DNA from: an uncultured Oscillibacter sp.
Lineage (GTDB): Bacteria > Bacillota > Clostridia > Oscillospirales > Oscillospiraceae
Direction: 5' to 3'
Assembly (NCBI RefSeq): GCF_900546705.1
Contig: NZ_URDP01000059.1
Coordinates: 1-6,527, forward strand
DNA length: 6,527 nt
Below, piece by piece: positions 1 through 6,345 of the stretch. A model generated the notes under the pieces. It ran no database searches. It had not been told where the DNA came from and saw only the letters and a list, made by a program, of their open reading frames with translations. Made by a program: the position numbers and the translations under genes. Within the stretch, counting starts at the first letter, position 1. Every line of letters begins with the position of its first letter.

Positions 1-807
1 GGCACAGTACTGCACAAAGCCCATGAGGCCCGGCAGGTTCACCTCGCAGTCCTGGCTGGCCAGGAACTTCTCCAGATCGTTGTTGCCTAAGGGAGAGTAC
101 TTCACGTAGATCTCGCCCACCACGCCCACTTTGACCTTGGGCACCCGGTGGACAGGGATAGCCGCAAACTCCCGGGCGATCTTGGGCATGGCCGCCTTGA
201 TCTCCCGGCCCGTCCAGCCCTTGTCCTGGAGCACCCAGCCGCAGATGGTATCCAGCCACTTTTCCTGCATGGCTTCGGCATCGCCCTTGTGGGTCTCGTA
301 GGGCTCCGTCTGGGCCCGGAGGGCCACCAGCAGATCGCCGTAGTAGATACAGGCCAGGAGCTTGCGCATCATGGGCACCGTCATGGGGAAGCCGGAGTCC
401 TTCTCAAGCCCCGAGAAGTTCAGGCTCACCACGGGTACCTGTCCGTAGCCGGCCTTGCTGAGGGCCTTGCGCAAAAGGTGGATGTAGTTGGAAGCCCGGC
501 AGCCGCCGCCGGTCTGGGTGATGATGAGGGCCGTGTGGTCCAGATCGTACTTTCCGGAGCCCAGGGCATCCAGGAACTGACCGATGACCAGCAATGCCGG
601 ATAGCAGGTGTCGTTATGCACATATTTGAGGCCCAGCTCACAGACCTGGCTGCCGCAGTTTTCCAGCAGCTCGCAGGTGTAGCCCGCCTGCTTCATCACG
701 GCGGCCAGGATGCGGAACTGCACCGGCGCCATGTTGGGGATGAGGATCTTGTGGGTCTTTTTCATCTCCGGCGTGAATTTGGGATAATCCTGATACGCCA
801 ATTCCAT
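1..807 (-). CDS. 2-hydroxyacyl-CoA dehydratase D-component-like protein (COG3581-like module), C-terminus cut off by the window
   Basis: The reading frame opens at ATG 807 and runs without a stop to base 1, giving 269 residues that continue past the left edge. Recognisable motifs are NDTCYPALLV (residues 65-74), TQTGGGCRASNY (98-109) and GEIYVKYSPLGNNDLEKFL (231-249). These are typical of the C-terminal dehydratase-like part of large activase proteins, related to the 2-hydroxyglutaryl-CoA dehydratase subunits HgdA/HgdB. C68 and C103 sit in these conserved motifs and are likely Fe-S cluster ligands (inferred from the family). The family module is roughly 400-450 residues, so about 60% is visible. 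The start lies one base after the stop of the upstream activase gene, with AAAGGAA inside the end of that gene as ribosome binding site, so translation is probably coupled. The substrate is unknown. The start is well supported; the exact reaction is not. Confidence 0.88.
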   Translation of the reverse strand, partial: MELAYQDYPKFTPEMKKTHKILIPNMAPVQFRILAAVMKQAGYTCELLENCGSQVCELGLKYVHNDTCYPALLVIGQFLDALGSGKYDLDHTALIITQTGGGCRASNYIHLLRKALSKAGYGQVPVVSLNFSGLEKDSGFPMTVPMMRKLLACIYYGDLLVALRAQTEPYETHKGDAEAMQEKWLDTICGWVLQDKGWTGREIKAAMPKIAREFAAIPVHRVPKVKVGVVGEIYVKYSPLGNNDLEKFLASQDCEVNLPGLMGFVQYCA

Positions 808-811
808 ATTA
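805..811 (-). promoter_or_regulatory. Stop/start junction (TAA-T-ATG) coupling the activase and dehydratase-like genes
   Basis: On the minus strand the activase ends with TAA (811-809), one spacer base follows (808), and the next gene starts with ATG (807-805) in a different frame. A Shine-Dalgarno-like AAAGGAA lies just upstream of the junction, inside the activase's last codons. This arrangement favours termination-reinitiation, which would keep the two products near 1:1. That coupling is inferred from the spacing. Confidence 0.7.
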
Positions 812-3736
812 CTGTTCCTTTCTTGCCTCGTCCTGCTCGTCCAGGGCGGCGAACAGGCTCCGCAGGCGGATGCGCACGGCACCCAGGTTGGTGATTTCGT
901 CGATTTTCAGCTGGGTATACAGCTTGCCTCCGGCCTGCAGGATCTCCCGGGTCTCGTCGGAGGTGATGGCATCCACGCCGCAGCCGAAGCTCACCAGCTG
1001 CACCAGGTCCATGTCCCGGTGCTCGCAGCAGTACTTGGCCGCCGCGTACAGCCGGGCGTGATAAGTCCACTGGTTGAGCACGGTGGTGGGGAACTTCTGC
1101 ACCCGGTTGGAAATGGAGTCCTCCGTCACCACGGCGGCGCCGAAGCGGGTGATGAGGGTGTCGATACCGTGATTCACCTCCGGGTCCACATGGTAGGGCC
1201 GGCCCGCCAGCACGATGATCCGGCGGCCCTCCGCCCGGGCCTGGTCCATAACCCGCTCCCCCTCCTTGCGGATGAGGGACATGTGGTGGGCGTACTCGGC
1301 ATAGGCCGCATCCGACGCCTCCCGCACCTCGCTGCGGGTGATATCCGGGAACTGGCGGCGCAAAGACTCGTAGATTTTCTTGGTAAAGTCCTTGGGGCGG
1401 TGGAGTCCCACGTAGTCGTAGATGAACTTGGTATCCTTGATCTCCGGGCAGTTGCCGGCGATGACCTCGGGATAATAGGCCACCACCGGGCAATTATAGT
1501 GGTTGTCGCCCAGGCCCTCGTCCAGATTGTAGGTCATGCAGGGGTAGAAAATGGCGTCCAGTCCCAGCTTGGAGAGGAAGTGGATGTGGCCGTGGGCCAG
1601 CTTGGCCGGGAAGCAGGCCGTGTCGCTGGGGATAGTCCCCTGGCCCTTGAGGTACAGGTCCCGGCTGGACAGGGGGCTGTGGTAGACCGCAAAGCCCAGC
1701 TTGGTGAAGAAAGTGTGCCAGAAGGGCAGCAGCTCCCACATGTTCAGGCACAGGGGGATGCCGATCTTACCCCGCTTGCCGGGGACGGGCTTGTAACCCA
1801 GAATCAGCTTGCGCTTGTAGGCATAGAGGTTGCGCTCGCCGATGTCCGCCTTTCCGGTGACGGGCCGGTCGCAGCGGTTGCCGCTGATGTAAGTGCTGCC
1901 GTCGGAGAAGGTGCTGATGGTCATCTGGCAGTTGTTGCCGCAGCGGCCGCAGACCTCGCTGCGGGTTTCCTGTCGGAAGTCCTTCAGAGCCTGGGCGCCA
2001 AGCAGCGTGCTGACAGCGCCGCTGCCGGCCTTGCCCCGGCCGTAGAGGGCGGCGCCGTAGGCGCCCATGAGGCCCGCGATGTCCGGACGGATGACCTCCA
2101 CGCCCATTTCCTTTTCAAAGGCCCGCAGCACGGCCTCATTATAGAACGTGCCGCCCTGGACCACGATGTTGCGGCCCAGTTCCTCCGGAGACGCGGCGCG
2201 GATGACCTTGTAAATGGCGTTTTTCACCACGGAGATGGAAAGGCCCGCGGAGATATTTTCAATGGTGGCCCCGTCCTTCTGGGCCTGCTTGACAGAGGAG
2301 TTCATAAAGACGGTGCACCGGCTGCCCAGGTCCACGGGGCGGTCGGCAAAGAGGCCCAGCTTGGCAAACTCCTTCACATCGTAGCCCAGGGCCTGGGCAA
2401 AGGTCTGCAGAAAGCTTCCGCAGCCGGAGGAGCATGCCTCGTTGAGGAAGATGTTGCTGATGGCGCCGTTTTCAATTTTGAAGCACTTCATGTCCTGGCC
2501 GCCGATGTCGATGATGAAGTCCACATTGGGCAAAAAGTGCCGGGCGGCGGTGAAGTGGGCCACCGTCTCCACCACGCCGTAGTCGGCGTGGAAAGCAGCC
2601 TTGGCCAGGTCCTCGCCGTAGCCGGTGGTGGTCACGGAGGCCACATGGAGAGCCGGATGCTCTTCATAGAGCTTGGTGAGCACCTCCCGGATCAGAGGCA
2701 CCGGATTGCCCAGGTTGGGCCGGTAGTCCGTAAACAGCAGCCGGGCATCCTGGTCGATGACCACCATCTTCACCGTGGTGGAGCCGGAGTCGATGCCGAT
2801 GTGCACGGGAGCGGCGTAGTCCGCCGTGAAAGGCACCCGGGGCACCGTTGCCTTGGCGTGCCGGGCCCGGAACGCCTCATATTCCTCCTGGCTGGCAAAC
2901 AGCGGCGGCTGGGACCGGTAGGTCTCCGAGGCACCGTGAATCTTGAGGGCGTCGGCCACCGCCTCCAGAGAGAAGGTCTGGTCGGCATAGAAGGCGGCGC
3001 CCAAAGCCACGAACAGCAAGCTGTTGTCCGGGCAGGTGCCCTGGACCCCCAGGGTCTTGTCGAAGCTGCGGCGCAGGCAGCGGGAGAAGGTCAGCGGCCC
3101 GCCCAGATACAGAATGTTCCCCGTAATGGGCCGCCCCTGAGCAAGGCCGGCGATGGTCTGGTTCACCACTGCCTGGTAGATGCTGGCGGCGATGTCCTCC
3201 ACCCGGGCACCCTGGTTGATGAGGGGCTGCACATCACTCTTGGCAAACACGCCGCAGCGGGAGGCGATGGTGTACGTCTTCTGCGCCTGTCCGGCGGCGG
3301 CGTCCATCTCGTCCGCGCTCATCTTCAGCAAGGTGGCCATCTGGTCAATGAACGCGCCGGTGCCGCCGGCACAGGAGCCGTTCATCCGTACCTCCGTGCC
3401 GCCGGTCAAAAACAGAATCTTGGCGTCCTCGCCGCCCAGCTCGATGATCACATCCGTACCGGGCGCCAGGCGTCCCGCCGCCACCCGGGTGGCAAACACC
3501 TCCTGCACGAAGGGAACGCCCACGCTGTCCGCCATGCCCATGCCGGCAGAGCCGGAAATAGCCAGCTGAGCATTTCCGCCGGGTACATACTGCTCCGCCA
3601 TCCGGCGCAGGAGCTCTTCCGACTTCTCCAGAATATGGCTGAAATGCCGCTCATATGTACTGTACACGATGCGGTCTGCATCGTCCAAAACCACACACTT
3701 AATCGTGGTGGAGCCTACGTCAAGGCCGACTTTCAA
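809..3736 (-). CDS. Large acyl-CoA dehydratase activase: two tandem BadF/BadG/BcrA/BcrD ATPase domains plus DUF2229/COG3580-type module
   Basis: The product has 975 residues. ASKHA domain 1 (about 1-255) shows the phosphate loop DVGSTTIK (6-13), ELGGEDAK (99-106), NGSCAGGTGAF (119-129) and SRCGVFAKSDV (159-169). Domain 2 (about 310-570) repeats the pattern: DSGSTTVK (316-323), DIGGQDMK (410-417), NEACSSGCGSF (432-442) and SRCTVFMNSS (472-481). A DUF2229/COG3580-like part follows (about 590-975), with CGRCGNNC (596-603), C622, DTACFPAKL (705-713), FYPC (730-733) and a C-terminal LAGRPYHVDPEVNHG (843-857). Activases of this type use ATP hydrolysis to push one electron from a [4Fe-4S] cluster into a dehydratase partner; here the partner is most likely the gene beginning at 807. 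I chose the TTG at 3736 because AAAGGAGG lies 8 nt upstream (3745-3752) and LKVGLDVGSTT is the usual family N-terminus. The frame stays open up to 3967, but that would overlap queH. The substrate is unknown. Cytoplasmic; no membrane segments seen. Confidence 0.93.
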   Translation of the reverse strand: MKVGLDVGSTTIKCVVLDDADRIVYSTYERHFSHILEKSEELLRRMAEQYVPGGNAQLAISGSAGMGMADSVGVPFVQEVFATRVAAGRLAPGTDVIIELGGEDAKILFLTGGTEVRMNGSCAGGTGAFIDQMATLLKMSADEMDAAAGQAQKTYTIASRCGVFAKSDVQPLINQGARVEDIAASIYQAVVNQTIAGLAQGRPITGNILYLGGPLTFSRCLRRSFDKTLGVQGTCPDNSLLFVALGAAFYADQTFSLEAVADALKIHGASETYRSQPPLFASQEEYEAFRARHAKATVPRVPFTADYAAPVHIGIDSGSTTVKMVVIDQDARLLFTDYRPNLGNPVPLIREVLTKLYEEHPALHVASVTTTGYGEDLAKAAFHADYGVVETVAHFTAARHFLPNVDFIIDIGGQDMKCFKIENGAISNIFLNEACSSGCGSFLQTFAQALGYDVKEFAKLGLFADRPVDLGSRCTVFMNSSVKQAQKDGATIENISAGLSISVVKNAIYKVIRAASPEELGRNIVVQGGTFYNEAVLRAFEKEMGVEVIRPDIAGLMGAYGAALYGRGKAGSGAVSTLLGAQALKDFRQETRSEVCGRCGNNCQMTISTFSDGSTYISGNRCDRPVTGKADIGERNLYAYKRKLILGYKPVPGKRGKIGIPLCLNMWELLPFWHTFFTKLGFAVYHSPLSSRDLYLKGQGTIPSDTACFPAKLAHGHIHFLSKLGLDAIFYPCMTYNLDEGLGDNHYNCPVVAYYPEVIAGNCPEIKDTKFIYDYVGLHRPKDFTKKIYESLRRQFPDITRSEVREASDAAYAEYAHHMSLIRKEGERVMDQARAEGRRIIVLAGRPYHVDPEVNHGIDTLITRFGAAVVTEDSISNRVQKFPTTVLNQWTYHARLYAAAKYCCEHRDMDLVQLVSFGCGVDAITSDETREILQAGGKLYTQLKIDEITNLGAVRIRLRSLFAALDEQDEARKEQ

Positions 3737-3744
3737 TCTTTTTT

Positions 3745-3752
3745 CCTCCTTT
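3745..3752 (-). promoter_or_regulatory. Ribosome binding site that sets the TTG start of the activase
   Basis: The minus strand reads AAAGGAGG here, 8 nt before the TTG at 3736. No ATG or GTG at a suitable distance matches the conserved family N-terminus, so this site decides the unusual start codon. Confidence 0.85.
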
Positions 3753-3811
3753 GGAAACCGCTGACACAGCCTGAAAAGGCCGGTAGCCGCAAGATACCAC
3801 ATTAGTTGTGT

Positions 3812-3840
3812 ATTGTACTCTTTTTCCCCGGAATGTGCAA
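3812..3840 (-). promoter_or_regulatory. Probable sigma-A promoter of the activase/dehydratase-like unit
   Basis: The minus strand shows TTGCAC (-35, positions 3840-3835), a 17-bp spacer, then TACAAT (-10, positions 3817-3812). The -10 matches consensus at 5 of 6 bases; the -35 matches only TTG. Transcription would start near 3805, leaving a leader of about 70 nt with no convincing strong hairpin. The weak -35 touches a palindrome (3837-3852), which suggests that the promoter is regulated. Confidence 0.6.
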
Positions 3841-3852
3841 TTGACAAATTGC
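3837..3852. promoter_or_regulatory. 16-bp palindrome, candidate operator
   Basis: GCAATT-GACA-AATTGC is a perfect 6-bp inverted repeat with a 4-bp centre. It overlaps the upstream part of the activase -35 element (3835-3840) and lies about 66-81 bp before the queH -10. The size and symmetry fit a dimeric regulator of the MarR/TetR/GntR kind, but no specific regulator can be named. It is too short and AT-rich to be a terminator. Confidence 0.4.
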
Positions 3853-3864
3853 GGCAAGTGTGTA

Positions 3865-3886
3865 AAGAAATCGTTAAGAAATCGTT
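3865..3886. repeat. Two perfect tandem 11-bp direct repeats in the divergent promoter region
   Basis: AAGAAATCGTT occurs twice with no spacer (3865-3875 and 3876-3886). An 11-bp period is about one helical turn, the pattern bound by tandem OmpR/PhoB-type response regulators on one face of the DNA. The repeats lie upstream of the queH -10 and upstream of the activase -35. On the minus strand they give TTAACG-N5-TTTACA, loosely like the 11-bp spacing of a PhoP box. Any regulator assignment is a guess. Confidence 0.5.
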
Positions 3887-3917
3887 TATCTTTCTTCTTT
3901 CCCTTTTTTTCTCACTG

Positions 3918-3926
3918 TGATATACT
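3918..3926 (+). promoter_or_regulatory. Extended -10 promoter for queH
   Basis: TGATATACT (TG-N-TATACT) matches an extended -10 element and has no clear -35 at the usual distance; bases 3898-3903 read TTTCCC. The start of transcription would be near 3933, giving a leader of about 33 nt before the ATG at 3966. The DNA just upstream (3886-3912) is pyrimidine-rich on this strand. Confidence 0.5.
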
Positions 3927-3952
3927 GAATTACTAACATTGTCCACAGAAAC

Positions 3953-3959
3953 GGGAGGA
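3953..3959 (+). promoter_or_regulatory. Ribosome binding site of queH
   Basis: GGGAGGA ends 6 nt before the ATG at 3966 (core GGAGG at 3954-3958). It rules out the in-frame TTG at 3939, which lies upstream of this site. Confidence 0.85.
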
Positions 3960-3965
3960 ACATCC

Positions 3966-4535
3966 ATGGATCAGGTTTTGCTGCACTGCTGCTGCGCCCC
4001 CTGCTCGCTCAGCTGCATCGACCCGCTGCGCGCGGAGGGAATTGAGCCGGTGGCGTTCTGGTACAATCCAAACATCCACCCCTGGAAGGAATACGAGGCC
4101 CGGCGGGATTGCCTGCTCACTTACGCCCCAACCATCAACATGGAGGTACGGGTTCAGGAGGACTACGGCCTGCGGGAATTCGTGGAGCATGTGGCCGGAG
4201 ACATCGACCACCGCTGCGCCTACTGCTACGGCCACCGGCTGGAAGAGACGGCCCGCTATGCCGCCGAGCATGGCTTCGCCGCCTTTACCTCCACCCTGCT
4301 TGCCAGCACCTACCAAAACCACGAGGCCATTGCCGCGGCGGCTCAGGCAGCGGCGGAGCGGTACGGCGTCACGTTCCTCTACCGGGACTTCCGCCCCAAC
4401 TTCCGGGCAGGGAACCAGCGGGCCCGGGAGCTGGGGTTCTACATGCAGAAGTACTGCGGCTGCATCTTTTCCGAGCAGGACCGCTACCAGAAAAAAATTG
4501 ACCGGGACAAGGCCCGGTTTGCCGCTCAGCCGTAA
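3966..4535 (+). CDS. queH: Epoxyqueuosine reductase QueH (DUF208 family)
   Basis: The 189-residue product matches QueH, which carries out the last step of queuosine synthesis: reduction of epoxyqueuosine to queuosine in the wobble position of GUN-anticodon tRNAs. It is the cobalamin-independent alternative to QueG. The signature cysteines are present: HCCCAPC (7-13), CAYC (84-87) in DHRCAYCYGHRLEETA, and YCGC (163-166) in QKYCGCIFSE. In the known family these bind a [4Fe-4S] cluster and a neighbouring metal. Other conserved stretches are FWYNPNIHP (31-39) and FTSTLLASTYQNHE (107-120). The length is near the family's usual size of about 180-220. The gene stands alone on the plus strand, divergent from the activase unit and convergent with the UPF0210 gene, with its own promoter and terminator. 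No other queuosine gene is in view. No preQ1 riboswitch was recognised in its short leader. Confidence 0.95.
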   Translation: MDQVLLHCCCAPCSLSCIDPLRAEGIEPVAFWYNPNIHPWKEYEARRDCLLTYAPTINMEVRVQEDYGLREFVEHVAGDIDHRCAYCYGHRLEETARYAAEHGFAAFTSTLLASTYQNHEAIAAAAQAAAERYGVTFLYRDFRPNFRAGNQRARELGFYMQKYCGCIFSEQDRYQKKIDRDKARFAAQP

Positions 4536-4554
4536 GCAGCTGCATTTTGCCGCA

Positions 4555-4588
4555 AAAAAGGCCCGCAGGAACTCCTGCGGGCCTTTTT
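4555..4588. terminator. Bidirectional intrinsic terminator between queH and the UPF0210 gene
   Basis: A perfect 15-bp inverted repeat (4555-4569 and 4574-4588) has a 4-nt loop AACT. Its GC core GGCCCGCAGG is flanked by A5 on the left and T5 on the right, so it gives a hairpin plus U-tract when read in either direction. It starts 19 bp after the queH stop and ends one base before the UPF0210 stop codon, so it can serve both converging genes. Confidence 0.92.
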
Positions 4589-4589
4589 C

Positions 4590-5948
4590 TCAGTTTTTCA
4601 GGCTGTGCATGGGGGCCGGAATCCGACCGCCCCGGGCGATGAAGTCCGCGCTGGACTCCGGGTGCACCGGCATGACCGGGGCACTGCCGAAGAGGCCGCC
4701 GATCTCCACCGTGTCGCCCACGGTCTTGCCGGGGGCGGGAATCAGCCGCACGGCGGTGGTCTTGCAGTTGATCATGCCGATAGCCGCCTCGTCGGCGATG
4801 ATGGCGGCAATGGTCTCGGCGGGAGTGTCTCCGGGAACGGCGATCATGTCCAGGCCCACGGAGCACACGCAGGTCATGGCCTCCAGCTTGTCCAGGCACA
4901 GCACGCCGCTCTTGGCGGCGGCGATCATGCCCTCATCCTCGCTGACGGGAATGAACGCGCCGGAAAGGCCGCCCACAGAGGAAGAGGCCATCACGCCGCC
5001 CTTTTTCACTGCGTCGTTCAAGAGGGCCAGGGCGGCGGTGGTACCGTGGGTGCCGCACACCTCCAGGCCCATCTCCTCCAGGATGCGGGCCACGCTGTCA
5101 CCCACAGCAGGGGTGGGTGCCAGGCTCAGGTCCACGATGCCAAAGGGCGTGTCCAGCCGGCTGCTGGCCTCCCGGGCCACCAACTGGCCCATGCGGGTAA
5201 TGCGGAAAGCGGTCTTTTTCACCGTCTCGGCCACCACATCGAAGGGCTGGCCCTTGACGGACTGCAAGGCGTGGTACACCACGCCGGGACCGGAGACGCC
5301 CACGTTGATGACCTTCTCGGCCTCGCCCACGCCGTGGAACGCGCCGGCCATGAAGGGGTTGTCCTCCACGGCGTTGCAGAAGATCACCAGCTTGGAGCAG
5401 CCCAGTCCGTCCTCGGCGGCGGTGGCCTGGGCCACCTCCTTGACCACCCGGCCCATGAGGGCCACGGCGTCCATGTTGATGCCCGCCTTGGTGGAGCCCA
5501 CGTTGACGGAAGAGCAGACAAAGCGGGTCTGGGCCAGAGCCTGGGGAATGGAGCGGATCAGCTTCTCATCCGCCAGCGTCATGCCCTTTTGCACCAGGGC
5601 GGAGTAGCCGCCGATGAAGTTGACGCCGCAGTGCTCCGCCGCCCGATCCAGCGCCAGGGCAAAGGGCACATAGTCGTCCGTCTCGCTGGCGCCGGCCACC
5701 AGAGCCATGGGCGTGACGGAGATGCGCTTGTTGACAATGGGGATACCGAACTCTCGCTCGATGTCCTCGCCGGTGCGTACCAGGTTCTCCGCGTAGCGGC
5801 AGATCTTGTCGTACACCTTGTCGCAGGCACGCTTGGGGTCCGGGTCACAGCAGCTGAGCAGGGAGATGCCCATGGTGATGGTGCGGATGTCCAGGTGCTG
5901 CTGGTCGATCATTTCAATGGTGGAGAGGATCTCCTTTTGATTGAGCAT
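4590..5948 (-). CDS. UPF0210 / DUF711 'PFL family' protein of unknown function (COG2848)
   Basis: The product has 452 residues, close to the family's usual 450 or so. It opens with the characteristic DIRTITMGISLLSCCDPD (20-37). Other conserved blocks are CSSVNVGSTKAGINMDAV (145-162), CNAVEDNPFMAGAFHG (191-206), VGVSGPGVV (217-225), GTHGTTAALALLNDAVKKGG (299-318), SSSVGGLSGAFIPVSED (322-338) and IGGLFGSAPVMPV (416-428). The family is reported to have a barrel fold like pyruvate formate-lyase, but I see no classical glycyl-radical loop (RVxGY-type), so it should not be called a formate-lyase. The reaction is unknown. The ATG at 5948 is preceded by GGAGGGG in the 12-bp gap after the ACT gene, the SD beginning right after that gene's stop. 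The two genes form a common pair across bacteria and are probably co-translated from one mRNA. Confidence 0.93.
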   Translation of the reverse strand: MLNQKEILSTIEMIDQQHLDIRTITMGISLLSCCDPDPKRACDKVYDKICRYAENLVRTGEDIEREFGIPIVNKRISVTPMALVAGASETDDYVPFALALDRAAEHCGVNFIGGYSALVQKGMTLADEKLIRSIPQALAQTRFVCSSVNVGSTKAGINMDAVALMGRVVKEVAQATAAEDGLGCSKLVIFCNAVEDNPFMAGAFHGVGEAEKVINVGVSGPGVVYHALQSVKGQPFDVVAETVKKTAFRITRMGQLVAREASSRLDTPFGIVDLSLAPTPAVGDSVARILEEMGLEVCGTHGTTAALALLNDAVKKGGVMASSSVGGLSGAFIPVSEDEGMIAAAKSGVLCLDKLEAMTCVCSVGLDMIAVPGDTPAETIAAIIADEAAIGMINCKTTAVRLIPAPGKTVGDTVEIGGLFGSAPVMPVHPESSADFIARGGRIPAPMHSLKN

Positions 5949-5960
5949 AGCGTCCCCTCC

Positions 5961-6230
5961 TCAGATGTTGTGCATGGCGTCGAAGATCTCCTCCCGCTGG
6001 ATGCGGATGGAAAGCTCCATCTTCTTTCCCAGCTGGGAAAGGGCTTCGCTCAGCTCGCCGATGGAGGCGGTGGACTTGCTCACATCCACGGCCATGACCA
6101 TGGTGAAGGCTCCATGGAGAATGGTCTGGGAGATATCCAGGATATTGACATTGTATTCGGACAGCAGGATGCAGATGGCGGCGATGATGCCCACTTTGTC
6201 CTGGCCCACGACGGTAACGATGGCGTTCAT
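5961..6230 (-). CDS. Small ACT-domain protein (UPF0237 type, COG3830)
   Basis: The 89-residue product is almost all one ACT domain: TVVGQDKVGIIAAICILLSEYNVNILDISQTI (6-37) is the first strand, helix and second strand, with the ligand-loop region at GQDKVGI (9-15). The length matches the UPF0237 family (about 90 aa). ACT domains usually dimerise and bind an amino acid; the ligand here is not known. It is first in a two-gene operon with the UPF0210 gene, whose activity it may sense or control (inference from the conserved pairing). The ATG at 6230 has AAGGAGG 6 nt upstream (6237-6243). The frame stays open upstream to 6410, but that extension would cross the promoter and end inside aspartate kinase, so it is not used. 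Confidence 0.93.
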   Translation of the reverse strand: MNAIVTVVGQDKVGIIAAICILLSEYNVNILDISQTILHGAFTMVMAVDVSKSTASIGELSEALSQLGKKMELSIRIQREEIFDAMHNI

Positions 6231-6246
6231 AGGTCTCCTCCTTGCA

Positions 6247-6266
6247 GGGCGGCCTCCGGCCTGCCC
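6247..6266 (-). other. Hairpin just upstream of the ACT gene's ribosome binding site
   Basis: GGGCGGCC (6247-6254) pairs with GGCC (6258-6261) and GCCC (6263-6266), with a 3-nt loop and one bulged base. It ends three bases before the Shine-Dalgarno sequence at 6237-6243, so it could affect ribosome access. In a GC-rich region such a stem can arise by chance. Confidence 0.35.
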
Positions 6267-6279
6267 CTTTCTTTCGTAT

Positions 6280-6303
6280 GCGCGGCGTTCCAATGGGCCG
6301 CGC
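6280..6303 (-). other. Hairpin near the 5' end of the ACT/UPF0210 leader
   Basis: A 7-bp GC-only stem, GCGCGGC (6280-6286) with GCCGCGC (6297-6303), has a 10-nt loop. It lies within a few bases of the predicted transcription start (about 6308), so it may stabilise the mRNA 5' end. There is no T-tract after it, so it is not a terminator. Confidence 0.35.
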
Positions 6304-6305
6304 GC

Positions 6306-6333
6306 AGCGGATTTATTGTAGCACGAATCCGCT
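6306..6333. promoter_or_regulatory. 8-bp inverted repeat bracketing the -10 element, candidate operator
   Basis: AGCGGATT (6306-6313) and AATCCGCT (6326-6333) are perfect inverted repeats separated by 12 bp that contain the whole -10 hexamer (6315-6320). A dimeric repressor bound here would block the ACT/UPF0210 promoter. The regulator is unknown and the function is inferred from position only. Confidence 0.45.
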
Positions 6334-6343
6334 TTGATGTAAA
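6315..6343 (-). promoter_or_regulatory. Sigma-A promoter of the ACT/UPF0210 operon
   Basis: The minus strand reads TTTACA (-35, 6343-6338), a 17-bp spacer, then TACAAT (-10, 6320-6315); each hexamer matches consensus at 5 of 6 positions. Transcription would start near 6308, with a leader of about 78 nt. The promoter sits between the aspartate kinase end and the ACT gene, so the operon need not depend on read-through. Confidence 0.78.
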
Positions 6344-6345
6344 CC

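Noticed and set aside
1019..3805. 928-codon open frame on the plus strand opposite the activase gene
   Set aside because: The opposite strand encodes a protein with full, ordered family motifs. The plus-strand frame is rich in G, A, V, H and L with no recognisable domain, which is the usual mirror of a GC-rich gene.
3841..3869. TTGACA at 3841-3846 as a plus-strand -35 element for queH
   Set aside because: The only -10-like bases at a fitting distance (TAAAGA, 16 bp away) are poor, and the match comes from the centre of the palindrome. The extended -10 at 3918-3926 is better.
3927..3965. preQ1 riboswitch ahead of queH
   Set aside because: The leader of about 33 nt lacks the stem, the C-rich loop and the A-rich tail of the known preQ1 classes.
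3737..3967. N-terminal extension of the activase by 77 residues to an ATG at 3967
   Set aside because: It would overlap the queH start and include the promoter, palindrome and repeats. The TTG at 3736 has an ideal ribosome binding site and the conserved N-terminus.
4042..5607. 521-codon plus-strand frame starting inside queH
   Set aside because: It overlaps queH out of frame and runs through the bidirectional terminator; its Pro/Ser/Thr/Arg-rich translation is a shadow pattern.
4590..5948. Calling the UPF0210 protein a pyruvate formate-lyase
   Set aside because: The 'PFL family' name reflects fold resemblance. No glycyl-radical motif is visible, the length is far below the roughly 750 residues of PflB, and no activating enzyme gene is nearby.
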